DNA of 64,000 bases, from assembly GCF_900129465.1 (NCBI RefSeq), contig NZ_FSRA01000001.1, forward strand, positions 1,178,001 to 1,242,000, written 5' to 3'. This DNA is from Chitinophaga niabensis. Its GTDB lineage: Bacteria; Bacteroidota; Bacteroidia; Chitinophagales; Chitinophagaceae. The notes under the pieces were generated by a model that ran no database searches, was not told where the DNA came from, and saw only the letters and a list, made by a program, of their open reading frames with translations. Position 1 is the stretch's first letter. Every line of letters starts with the position of its first letter. The translations under genes and the position numbers were made by a program. Below, in pieces: positions 16,350 through 25,545 of the stretch.

Positions 16350-17459
16350 ATGACTTTAAGCAAGATACTTTTGCTTACAGGCCTCTTTATGCCTTTTATT
16401 TCCGGAAGCCGGTCGGTTTTGCCTGTTGTAGATCTATCAGCAGACTCTACCCGGCAGGTAGTGGTAGCACAGGGTACACCAGATATTTACAATGGCCAGC
16501 CCACCACCGTACTCATGCCGGACGGAAAAACCATCCACTGCGTATGGACCTATGGCCATGGTGGAAAATGCGGCCCGGCCAAAAGAAGTGACGACGGCGG
16601 ACGTACCTGGGTACATCAACCTGTACCTGAAAACTGGAGTACCGCAATGAATTGCCCTGCCGTTTATCTCTTACCCCGCCCGGATGGAGGACAAAATGTA
16701 ATCGCATTTGCAGGAAGCGGACCAGATCACCAGATGCAGCAGGCCCTGTTAAAGGATAATACCTGGGGCCCGATGAAAAGCAACGGCCTGGACCTCACCG
16801 GTATGCCATTCTGCACCATCATACCCATAGACGGTGGAAAAAGATTACTGGGCATGACCAACCAAAGAAGACCCGGAGAAAAGGTCGAAAAGAAATCATG
16901 CATCCTCGTACAAAGCATCTCTGAAGATGGCGGACTCACCTGGTCGCCACTACAAACAACTTTAGATACCATGGGTTTGAAACCCTGCGAACCGGAGATC
17001 ATACGGTCACCTTCCGGAAAACAACTGCTTTGCCTGATCCGGGAAAACGATTATCATATTTCGCTGTACATGCTCAGTAATGATGAAGGCAGAACATGGT
17101 CTACTATCAAACCACTCCCCGAAGGATTGTGGGGAGACAGGCACAAAGCAAGATACAGTCCGGATGGAAGACTTGTAGTAGTTTTCAGGGATACCGGAAA
17201 GAAAAGTGCCACCAAAGACCACTACATGGCATGGGTAGGGACCTATGAAGATATCATCCAGGGCAAACCCGGACAATACCGGATAAAGTTACTCCACAGT
17301 TATAAAACATGGGATTGCGGGTACAGCGGGCTGGAATTACTGCCGGACCAGACGTTCGTGGCTACTACTTATATCAAATACAGGCCCGGAGAGAACAAAA
17401 ATTCAATAGTGAGCACCCGCTTTACATTGTCTGAAACAGACAGGCTCGCACGCCAATAG
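16350..17459 (+). CDS. Exported BNR/Asp-box protein, divergent sialidase fold
   Basis: 369 aa with an N-terminal signal sequence. Three Asp boxes (S80DDGGRTW, S191EDGGLTW, S243NDEGRTW) show a sialidase-type beta-propeller. A GYSGLELLPD motif (Tyr325) resembles the nucleophile region of GH33, and Glu214/Glu216 with Arg231 could match the Glu-Arg pair. The RIP motif is absent (GQPTTV at 49-54), and HGGKCG stands where the acid/base Asp is expected. It may act on a sugar other than sialic acid or be a binding protein. First gene of the locus, behind the GntR-type operator. Family is sure, activity is not. Confidence 0.85.
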   Translation: MTLSKILLLTGLFMPFISGSRSVLPVVDLSADSTRQVVVAQGTPDIYNGQPTTVLMPDGKTIHCVWTYGHGGKCGPAKRSDDGGRTWVHQPVPENWSTAMNCPAVYLLPRPDGGQNVIAFAGSGPDHQMQQALLKDNTWGPMKSNGLDLTGMPFCTIIPIDGGKRLLGMTNQRRPGEKVEKKSCILVQSISEDGGLTWSPLQTTLDTMGLKPCEPEIIRSPSGKQLLCLIRENDYHISLYMLSNDEGRTWSTIKPLPEGLWGDRHKARYSPDGRLVVVFRDTGKKSATKDHYMAWVGTYEDIIQGKPGQYRIKLLHSYKTWDCGYSGLELLPDQTFVATTYIKYRPGENKNSIVSTRFTLSETDRLARQ

Positions 17460-17487
17460 CTTTCACCGTTATGAAAAAACTAATACC

Positions 17488-20412
17488 ATGAAGAAATTAA
17501 TTACTACGTTATGTATGCTCTGTGGCCTGCTGTTTACTGCAGGCGCACAGGTCATAACAGGCACCGTCAATCTTCCCGGAGCAAACATCCTCGAAAAAGG
17601 AAAAACGAATGCAACCAAATCAGATGCTGTGGGTAATTATAAGATCCGCGTTTCGGATCCCAACGCTACATTGATCTTTTCCTATGTTGGGTATAAAACA
17701 AAGGAAGTAAAGATCAGCGGCCAATCTACCATTCATGTAGAACTGGAACTCTCTGCTTCTTCCGTACAGGAAGTAGTAGTGGTGGGTTATGGTACACAAC
17801 AACGGAAGGATATCACAGGATCTATCTCCACTATTTCAGCCAGTAAGATCAAAAATCAACCAGCGGTAAGCGTGGATCAGTTATTACAGGGAAGAGCTGC
17901 TGGTGTGGATGTTTCACAGGCTTCCGGAGCTCCCGGCGGACGATTGAATATCCGCATCAGGGGAGCCAGTTCTCTGAATGCAGGTAACGAACCCCTTTTT
18001 GTAATTGATGATGTGCCGGTTTATAATAGCAGCAAAGACCCTTCCGGTACTTCTTATGGAACATTCACTGCCACCAATGCATTGGCTTCACTGAACCCGA
18101 ATGATATTGAATCCATCCAGGTATTGAAAGATGCTTCTGCTACCGCTATTTACGGCTCCAGGGGATCTAACGGGGTAATTATCATTACCACCAAACGCGG
18201 ATCAGGTAACGGGATAGCTGTGGACTACAATGGCTACTACGGTGTGCAAACGGTAGCGAATAAACTGAAACTGATGAATGGAGCGCAGCATGCTGCATTC
18301 CTGAACGACTGGGCACAAACCCGCAACCTGCCCATCCCTTTTGCCAGGCCGGATTCCATCGGAAAAGGAACAGACTGGCAGGATGAACTGTTCCGGCCTG
18401 CGATGATCCAGAACCACCAGGTGTCTTTATCCAGCGGAAAAGGAAACCTTAAATACTTTGTTTCCGGTAACTATTATAACCAGGATGGGATTGTGATCAA
18501 TTCCAACATGAAACGATATTCCTTCCGCGTAAATGCAGATGCAAAGATCAATGAGAAAGTAAAAGTTTCACAGTCTTTGTCTTACAGCAGAACCATCAAC
18601 CGCTCTGTACCCACTACAGGAGCAGGCAGCGGTAACGTGAGGTCTGTAGGAGAGAAGATCTACGATACTTCTCCCACCATTCCTGTATTTGATGAAAATG
18701 GAGATTACGTGGATTACTGGTACAATGCAGGAAAAGCAGAAAGCCCTGTAGCTTCTTTGCTCAGCGTAAAGAACAAACTGGAAGGAGATAATTTCTTAGG
18801 GAATGTTGCCCTTGAATACAAACCGATAGAAAACCTCACCTTCAGATCGCTGCTCGGCATTAACCTTACCAACAGGAGCAACCAGGAATATTATCCCAGG
18901 GCAACCACCTATATAGGAGGGCTTTTGGGAGGCCTGGGCATGATCGGGGAAAGGAAGATCACCAATATCCTCAATGAGAATACAGTACGGTATACAAAGA
19001 TCTTTAAACAGAAACACAACCTGGAATTACTGGGTGGTTTTACCTGGCAGAAGGAACAGGACTTCAGCGCTACCACGGAACCTTCCGGTTTTGCAGACGA
19101 CAGGTTAGGGCTCAATTCCATAGGAAGCGCTACCGGCGCTACGATCATTGGTTCTTCTTTAACAGAATGGAGCATGGCTTCTTTCATTGGAAGGGTTAAT
19201 TATCAGTATGATAATAAATATTTGTTGACAGCATCTTTCAGGGCAGACGGTTCTTCTAAATTCGGCGCAGATAACAAATGGGGCTATTTCCCTTCCGTAG
19301 CGCTGGGATACCGTTTATCTGAAGAGCCTTTTATGAAAGGCCTGAAATTCATTTCCGATCTGAAATTAAGAGGCAGTTACGGGCTTACCGGTAACCAGGA
19401 GATCGGAAGTTATCAGTCCCTCGCTACTTTAACCACTTCCAACGCCTATATCTTTGATAACAAACTGGTACCTGCTGCCAGGCATACAAGATTAGAAAAC
19501 GGGGAATTGAAATGGGAGAAAACAGGGCAGTGGGATGTTGGATTGGATGCAGCTTTCTTTAATAACCGCCTGAGATTAACAGCAGATTATTATAAGAAAG
19601 ATACACGGAACCTCTTATTCACCATCGATCTGCAGGCGTATTCCGGCTACAGCAGTGCGCTCTATAATACAGGCGGATTACAGAATAAAGGATTTGAAAT
19701 AAGCCTGGGTGGAGACATCTTCACCGGTAACTTTACCTGGACGGCGGACATGAACCTCGGGCATAATAAATCAAAGATCACCTCCTTAGGCCGCGCCACC
19801 TCTACCACCTTATTTGTTGGTTATCCTCCCGGCAACTTCTTAGGATATGTGTATGAAGGAGTATTTCATACACAGGCCGAAATTGATGCACAAACCGTGC
19901 AAACCAATGTTAAACCCGGAGACGCAAGATACAAAGACGTTACCGGTGATGGATTCCTGAATGCGGACGACAGGATAGTAATGGGGAATTCCCTGCCTGA
20001 ATTCACCTATGGCATCAGTAATGTATTCGGATACAGGAATTTCAGCTTAACGGTATTCCTCCAGGGATCTGCAAAAGCGGATAGAACGGAAGGTACTGGT
20101 TTGAATGATCCTTCCGGAACAGGCAATAAATCCCTGAACCTTTTAAACAGGTGGACGCCTTCGAATCCTGACAGCAATATCCCAAGAGCAGGTTACAGCA
20201 ATGTATTGACTTCCACGTATCAGCTAATGGATGCTTCCTATCTGAAGATAAGGAACGTGCAGCTGAGTTATACTTTCCGCTCAGGCTCCAGTGTTTACCT
20301 GTCCGGCCAGAACCTGTTAACGAAAACAGATTACATCGGCTATGACCCAGATGGCGGTGGAGGATATCCCACTGCAACCACACTCATGTTTGGCGTAAAC
20401 CTTAAACTCTAG
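17488..20412 (+). CDS. SusC/RagA TonB-dependent receptor (PUL 2)
   Basis: 974 aa with signal peptide (MKKLITTLCMLCGLLFTAGA). A short CarboxypepD_reg-like domain (VITGTVNLPGANILEKGKTN to YVGYKTKEVKI) is followed by a plug (SVQEVVVVGYGTQQRKDITG, IDDVPVYNSSK, KDASATAIYGSRGSNGVIII) and a barrel ending in FGVNLKL. It has no STN domain, consistent with control by GntR instead of a sigma/anti-sigma pair. It is 28 bp after the BNR gene and 4 bp before its SusD partner. Imports an oligosaccharide or glycoside of unknown nature. Confidence 0.95.
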   Translation: MKKLITTLCMLCGLLFTAGAQVITGTVNLPGANILEKGKTNATKSDAVGNYKIRVSDPNATLIFSYVGYKTKEVKISGQSTIHVELELSASSVQEVVVVGYGTQQRKDITGSISTISASKIKNQPAVSVDQLLQGRAAGVDVSQASGAPGGRLNIRIRGASSLNAGNEPLFVIDDVPVYNSSKDPSGTSYGTFTATNALASLNPNDIESIQVLKDASATAIYGSRGSNGVIIITTKRGSGNGIAVDYNGYYGVQTVANKLKLMNGAQHAAFLNDWAQTRNLPIPFARPDSIGKGTDWQDELFRPAMIQNHQVSLSSGKGNLKYFVSGNYYNQDGIVINSNMKRYSFRVNADAKINEKVKVSQSLSYSRTINRSVPTTGAGSGNVRSVGEKIYDTSPTIPVFDENGDYVDYWYNAGKAESPVASLLSVKNKLEGDNFLGNVALEYKPIENLTFRSLLGINLTNRSNQEYYPRATTYIGGLLGGLGMIGERKITNILNENTVRYTKIFKQKHNLELLGGFTWQKEQDFSATTEPSGFADDRLGLNSIGSATGATIIGSSLTEWSMASFIGRVNYQYDNKYLLTASFRADGSSKFGADNKWGYFPSVALGYRLSEEPFMKGLKFISDLKLRGSYGLTGNQEIGSYQSLATLTTSNAYIFDNKLVPAARHTRLENGELKWEKTGQWDVGLDAAFFNNRLRLTADYYKKDTRNLLFTIDLQAYSGYSSALYNTGGLQNKGFEISLGGDIFTGNFTWTADMNLGHNKSKITSLGRATSTTLFVGYPPGNFLGYVYEGVFHTQAEIDAQTVQTNVKPGDARYKDVTGDGFLNADDRIVMGNSLPEFTYGISNVFGYRNFSLTVFLQGSAKADRTEGTGLNDPSGTGNKSLNLLNRWTPSNPDSNIPRAGYSNVLTSTYQLMDASYLKIRNVQLSYTFRSGSSVYLSGQNLLTKTDYIGYDPDGGGGYPTATTLMFGVNLKL

Positions 20413-20416
20413 AACC

Positions 20417-21934
20417 ATGCAAACAACCACTAAAAATATAGCTACTGCTTTACTTGTACTCGCAGGTGTTTCATTTACTTCCTGCGCAAAGTTCCTGGAA
20501 GAAGAACCTAAGAGTTTCCTGGCACCGGAGAACTATTATAAAACAGCAGAAGATGCATTTATAGCACTTACAGGAGCTTATGATGCATTGGGGAGCGGTG
20601 GTGAAACATATATAGCCAGAAGGCTGCAATACCTTACCTGGTTCACATCTGATGAGGCATTGCCACCAACGCTTACCGCAGAAAAACCTTTGGATGAATT
20701 CAGTTATGTGTCTGATAACGATGATGTATCCCGGGTATGGAATTCCATGTATGCCGCCATCAATCAAGCCAATATCGTACTCAACAGGGTAGCGAAGATA
20801 AATATGGATGAAAACCTGAAAACGCAGTATCTCGCAGAAGCGCACTTCCTCAGGGCACTAAGTTACTTTTATGGTGTAAGGTTATGGGGCGACCTTCCGC
20901 TGGTGGCAAAAGAAGTAACAGCTATCAGTGAAGTGGATATTGCCAGATCACCGATCAGTGATGTGTATGCCCTGATCATCTCAGACCTGGAATTTGCAGG
21001 TTTGCACCTGGCACCTTCCAATCAAAATGGACGGGCAAGGAAGGGAGCTGCAAAAGCTTTGCTGGCAAAGGTCTATCTGACCAGGGCTTCCTCAGCAGCC
21101 AAACAAGCGGACGATTATCAGAAATGTGCAGACCTCTGTAATGAAGTATTGACAATGCCTGAGCATGTACTGTTACCTGATTATGAAAAAGCGGTAGGAG
21201 GAGAGGATGAGTTTAATAAAGAATCACTGTTTGAGTGGCAGGGAGACCGTGTTTTAACTACTTCAAGCGAATTGTCTATCTTAGGTTCTTTCTCTTTACC
21301 AAGAGGAATGTATGTAATACCAGGGCAGGCTGCTTCTGACGGAGGATCTATTGTAAGTGAAGTAGCCTATTTCAACCGTTATCCTGATAATGATTACCGT
21401 AAAGAATGTACCTTCTATATTTCGGGGCCTGATAAGAATGGGAATACTATCACCTGGCAGCAATTAGCAGTGCCTTATCCAAGCCCGGCAAAAAAGTACA
21501 TCAATAAAACCAGCACCACAAGGGATGCTGCTGCCTTTTCCGGAAACTTTGTAGTGCTCAGGCTTTCTGATGTTTACCTGATGAGGGCAGAAGCGTTGAA
21601 TGAGATATCAGGGCCTACCGCGGATGCATATACCATGATCAATGCCATCAGGGGAAGAGCAAGAAAGAGGAACGGCACCAATCCCTCTGCCACACCGGCT
21701 GACCTGTCTGGCTTAACAAAAGATTCCTTCCGGGATGCAGTGCTGAATGAACGTGTGCTGGAACTGGGATTTGAAGGCCATCGCTGGTTCGACCTGGTAA
21801 GGACAAAAAGGCTGGTAGAAACTATCAGGGCTATTCATCCTACCTATCCTGTTACGGATAAAAACCTGCTGTTCCCCATCCCCGCCAATGAAATAAAACT
21901 GAATCCTAAGATCATACAGAATCCGGAATGGTAA
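20417..21934 (+). CDS. SusD/RagB-like lipoprotein (PUL 2)
   Basis: 505 aa. Signal and lipobox FTSC near residue 23, then SusD family blocks (FLEEEPKSFLAPENYYKTAE; FLRALSYFYGVRLWGDLPLV; VLNERVLELGFEGHRWFDLV; LFPIPANEIKLNP). Partner of the SusC encoded 4 bp upstream. Its stop TAA shares one base with the ATG of the sialidase-like gene (TAATG), which indicates tight co-translation. Confidence 0.95.
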   Translation: MQTTTKNIATALLVLAGVSFTSCAKFLEEEPKSFLAPENYYKTAEDAFIALTGAYDALGSGGETYIARRLQYLTWFTSDEALPPTLTAEKPLDEFSYVSDNDDVSRVWNSMYAAINQANIVLNRVAKINMDENLKTQYLAEAHFLRALSYFYGVRLWGDLPLVAKEVTAISEVDIARSPISDVYALIISDLEFAGLHLAPSNQNGRARKGAAKALLAKVYLTRASSAAKQADDYQKCADLCNEVLTMPEHVLLPDYEKAVGGEDEFNKESLFEWQGDRVLTTSSELSILGSFSLPRGMYVIPGQAASDGGSIVSEVAYFNRYPDNDYRKECTFYISGPDKNGNTITWQQLAVPYPSPAKKYINKTSTTRDAAAFSGNFVVLRLSDVYLMRAEALNEISGPTADAYTMINAIRGRARKRNGTNPSATPADLSGLTKDSFRDAVLNERVLELGFEGHRWFDLVRTKRLVETIRAIHPTYPVTDKNLLFPIPANEIKLNPKIIQNPEW

Positions 21935-23022
21935 TGAAAGTGATAAAGATCATACTGCTGCTGATCTGTCCCTTCCTGGCGAAAGGGCAGAAAACAACCC
22001 TGTGGACAGCAAACGAAAACGGCATATTCGCACACTTTGTGTATGGACTTACGGTAACGGATAAAGGGACCATCCTGGCCTTTGCCGAAGCCCGGATAAC
22101 AGAAAGTGCAGACGATGGTGCGCACCACATCGTTTTGAAACGAAGCACAGATAAAGGCAATAATTTTTCGCCTTCCGTTATTCTCGTGAAAAGTGTGGAT
22201 GGCCAATCCTGGACGAACCCTACAATTGTGCAGGACAGTAAAACAAGCGAGCTGTTCCTTTTCTATGCCCTTAACCATCACAATACCAGTACACAGGTGT
22301 TTTACATCAGCAGTAAAGATGATGGGCTTTCATGGTCTGCTGCTACAGAGATCACTGCCATCTTTGAGCATAATAAACAAGCCTGGACCTTTCATCTGCC
22401 CGGTCCCGGGCATGGTATTCAATGGAAGAACAAACGCCTGATCGTTCCGGTATGGCATAGGAGATCTATTTCCTTCGCCGCTGCGGAAAGAGCATACGGT
22501 GTTAATTGTATCTACAGTGATGATCATGGTAAAACATGGAAGGTAGGTGAAGATGCCCCGGTAGGGCAGTTTAACGAATCACAGATCGTAACAAAAGCAA
22601 ACGGGGATATCCTGCTGATAGGCCGTACGCATGCAGGAAAAGATGGTTCCTTCCAGGCGAAGGTGATCAGTAAAGACAAAGGTATCACCTGGTCTTCTCC
22701 CCTGGAATATGATAAAGGCCTCACTGGCAGTGTATGTGATATAGGATTGGTACGGTATGCCACAAAGCCCAATATCATCCTCGTATCGCAGCCGGCAGAC
22801 CTTAAAAAAAGAAGGGACCTCACCATCAGGTTAAGCAGAGATGATGGTAACACATGGGCAGTGAATAAACTCCTGCAGGAAGGCAGCGCTACGTATTCAG
22901 ACCTGGCGGTGCTGCCCGATAAAAGTATCCTTTGCATGTACGGGCATGGAGGAAACAAACATATGCCGGATACGGTATCACTGGCTCGTTTTAGTTTAGC
23001 GTGGCTATCAGATAAGAAATAA
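21934..23022 (+). CDS. GH33-like exo-sialidase homologue lacking the first triad arginine
   Basis: 362 aa from ATG 21934 (overlaps the SusD stop; ATG 21928 is less likely). Signal peptide, then five Asp boxes (STDKGNNF, SKDDGLSW, SDDHGKTW, SKDKGITW, SRDDGNTW). GH33 landmarks are retained: FAEAR (50-54), acid/base Asp60/61, GPGHGIQ (157-163), Glu215 of NES with Arg231 exactly 16 residues on, Arg293/294 before DLTIRLS, and Tyr321 in GSATYSDL. The RIP motif is missing: Phe35-Val-Tyr stands at the expected Arg-Ile-Pro. That Arg normally binds the sialic-acid carboxylate, so altered specificity is inferred. Exported to the periplasm or surface. Confidence 0.88.
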   Translation: MKVIKIILLLICPFLAKGQKTTLWTANENGIFAHFVYGLTVTDKGTILAFAEARITESADDGAHHIVLKRSTDKGNNFSPSVILVKSVDGQSWTNPTIVQDSKTSELFLFYALNHHNTSTQVFYISSKDDGLSWSAATEITAIFEHNKQAWTFHLPGPGHGIQWKNKRLIVPVWHRRSISFAAAERAYGVNCIYSDDHGKTWKVGEDAPVGQFNESQIVTKANGDILLIGRTHAGKDGSFQAKVISKDKGITWSSPLEYDKGLTGSVCDIGLVRYATKPNIILVSQPADLKKRRDLTIRLSRDDGNTWAVNKLLQEGSATYSDLAVLPDKSILCMYGHGGNKHMPDTVSLARFSLAWLSDKK

Positions 23023-23023
23023 T

Positions 23024-25543
23024 ATGAAGAAATATATCTACCTGCTTTGTGCAGTGCTGTTCTTTTCAAAGGTGCAGGCGCAACAATGGTTCTCCTGGAA
23101 TAAAACGCTGGAGCTGCCGGTGAAGGAAGGCTTAAGTAATACCATCACCGGTGTCAGCAACGGCGCTTTAATTGTAGCAGGCGGCAGTAATTTTAATCAA
23201 CCCATACAGCAGGGAGGGCAGAAGATCATTTACGATAAGATCTATGTAGCTACTGATGATAATACCATGAACTGGAGGGAAGCAGGCAGGCTGCCTTTCC
23301 CTTTAGCCAATGCAGCAGTGGTAAATACAAACAATGGTTTGCTGGTGATGGGTGGTACCAATGGTAAAAGCAATTCAGATAAAGTATTCTTACTTCGCTG
23401 GGATCCGGTATCAAACAAAGTTGAAACAGATACAGCTTTCCCACGCCTTCCTGTTCCGCTCTCTTCTTTATCAGCAGCCAGGGCAGGTAACAATATTTAT
23501 ATTGCCGCCGGGCAGGATGATGCAGGTCTGCCATCTCAGGGTTTCTGGAAACTGGACCTTACAAAACCTGAATGGCAGCCCCTGCCATCCTGGCCGGGAG
23601 CAGCAAGAACAGGCGCAGCAATGCTTACGCAGAGTAATGGGGAGTATGAATGCCTTTACCTGTTTGGCGGTAAAGGAACAGCAGGATATTTAAAAGATGC
23701 ATTTGCTTACAATACCCACAAACAAACATGGAAAACACTGACGCCATTACCAAGGCCGGCATGGTTTAGCCCTGCTATAGGTTTAGGCCCAACGCATGTG
23801 ATCTTATTCAGCGGATCTGATGGCCATGATGCAGATAAAGCAATTGAACTGAAAGATGATTATCACATGGTGAAAGAAGTGCTGGCCTATCATACCATTA
23901 CAGACACCTGGATAAAACTGAACGATGTACCTGCCGGTGTAGCAGGAGCCACAGCCGTACGCTGGAAAGATCAGCTCATGCTGGTAGGAGGAGAATTGCG
24001 CCCCGGAGTTCGTACCAGCCAGATACAGGTGGCGGCATTACAAACCGCCAGGCAGAAAAGTAAGTTCGGCTGGATCGATTACAGCACACTGGTAATTTAC
24101 CTGCTGGTACTGGCACTGATGAGCTATTATTTCTCCCGGAAAAAAACAGATGATTACCTGCTGGGCAGCAAAAATATCCCTTATTGGGTGGCAGGGATCA
24201 GTATCATGGCCACACAGGTGAGTGCCATTGGATTTATGAGTATACCGGCAAAGGCTTATGCTATTAACTGGGCCTATTTTGCAGGAGTATTTACCTGGTT
24301 CATTGCAGTGCCCATTGTTACCAAAGCTTACATTCCCTTCATCAGAAAGCTGAATGTAGCAAGTGCCTATCACTACCTGGAAGAACGGTTCAATTCAGGT
24401 GCAAGGCTTTTCGCCGCTTCTGTGTTTGTGTTCTACCAACTGGCACGCATGGGCCTGGTACTCTATCTTCCTTCACTGGCATTGTCCGCTGTTACGCCAT
24501 TGGATATTATCACCTGTATCCTGATCATGGGGGTACTGAGTACAGTATATACCGTGGTAGGAGGTATTGAAGCCGTGATATGGATAGAAGTGGTACAGGC
24601 GGTATTATTATTCGGAGGTGCCCTGGTTTGTGCAATATTAGCCATTGTGGGGTTAAAGGGAGGCCTGTCTGATTTTTTTACACAAGGCATAGCAGATCAG
24701 AAATTCAGTCTTGGACAGGCGGAGTGGAATTTTACTTCTTCCTCGTTGATAGTGATCCTGATCGGGAATATATTCATCCGTTTAGGAAACCTCACCAGCG
24801 ATCAGGCAGTAGTACAACGTTATATGACCACCCCCGATCTTAAACAGGCAAAAAGAAGTGTATGGGCAGACGTGGCAGTATCCATACCATGGGCTATTGT
24901 GATCTATGGTTTGGGAACGGCGTTGTACATCTTCTACAAACAACATCCTGAACAACTCAATCCTTCTGTTACCACAGATGGCATCCTTCCGATGTTCATT
25001 GCACAGCATGCACCTGTAGGCCTTAGCGGGCTGATCATTGCAGCCATCTTTGCTGCATCCATGGCTACGCTCGAAAGTCACATACATAGCGTGGCCACTA
25101 TTTTTACCACAGATTTCTATGGCAGGTATAAAAAGGACCTTACCCAAAAGCAAACGGCAAAAGTAGCAAAGACCGCCACGGTGATCCTCGGTGTATTTGC
25201 AACGGCCCTTTCCGTGGTCCTGGTATTTATGGATGTGAATTCCATCCTCGATGTATTCCAGGAGATCACAGGTTTATTCATTGGTGCCTCCACCGGACTT
25301 TTTATGCTGGGCATCTTCACTAAAAGGGCTAATGCCACCGGTGCATTGATAGGAGCGATCAGCAGTGGTTTGATCCTGTATTGTGTTAAAACATTTACCC
25401 CGCTTAGTTTCTGGCTGTACAGCGCTATCGGTTTCCTGAGCTGCTACATCATCGGTTACCTGGCCAGTTGCGTTCTGCCGGGTAGAAGAGGTTTGCAGGG
25501 ACTTACTTATTATACCATCAAAGATCATTTAAAAGAGAAATAA
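23024..25543 (+). CDS. Kelch mutarotase-like domain fused to sodium:solute symporter
   Basis: 839 aa; two proteins in one chain. Residues 1-19 form a signal peptide. About 20-345 are a six-bladed kelch domain like N-acetylneuraminate mutarotase NanM/YjhT (blade motifs VAGGSNF, VMGGTNG, IAAGQDD, LFGGKGT, LFSGSDG, LVGGELR). About 355-830 are an SSS-family sodium symporter with some 13 spans and the GNIFIRLGNLTSDQAVVQRY signature. SSS proteins have an outside N-terminus, so the kelch part would sit in the periplasm at the mouth of the transporter, presenting the correct anomer. It starts 1 bp after the sialidase-like stop. The substrate is probably the sugar freed by that enzyme. Confidence 0.92.
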   Translation: MKKYIYLLCAVLFFSKVQAQQWFSWNKTLELPVKEGLSNTITGVSNGALIVAGGSNFNQPIQQGGQKIIYDKIYVATDDNTMNWREAGRLPFPLANAAVVNTNNGLLVMGGTNGKSNSDKVFLLRWDPVSNKVETDTAFPRLPVPLSSLSAARAGNNIYIAAGQDDAGLPSQGFWKLDLTKPEWQPLPSWPGAARTGAAMLTQSNGEYECLYLFGGKGTAGYLKDAFAYNTHKQTWKTLTPLPRPAWFSPAIGLGPTHVILFSGSDGHDADKAIELKDDYHMVKEVLAYHTITDTWIKLNDVPAGVAGATAVRWKDQLMLVGGELRPGVRTSQIQVAALQTARQKSKFGWIDYSTLVIYLLVLALMSYYFSRKKTDDYLLGSKNIPYWVAGISIMATQVSAIGFMSIPAKAYAINWAYFAGVFTWFIAVPIVTKAYIPFIRKLNVASAYHYLEERFNSGARLFAASVFVFYQLARMGLVLYLPSLALSAVTPLDIITCILIMGVLSTVYTVVGGIEAVIWIEVVQAVLLFGGALVCAILAIVGLKGGLSDFFTQGIADQKFSLGQAEWNFTSSSLIVILIGNIFIRLGNLTSDQAVVQRYMTTPDLKQAKRSVWADVAVSIPWAIVIYGLGTALYIFYKQHPEQLNPSVTTDGILPMFIAQHAPVGLSGLIIAAIFAASMATLESHIHSVATIFTTDFYGRYKKDLTQKQTAKVAKTATVILGVFATALSVVLVFMDVNSILDVFQEITGLFIGASTGLFMLGIFTKRANATGALIGAISSGLILYCVKTFTPLSFWLYSAIGFLSCYIIGYLASCVLPGRRGLQGLTYYTIKDHLKEK

Positions 25544-25545
25544 AT

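Noticed and set aside
24809-24815. Extra GTAGTAC copy as a GntR operator
   Set aside because: It is inside the symporter gene, lacks the flanking palindrome and no promoter is near; a 7-bp match is expected by chance.
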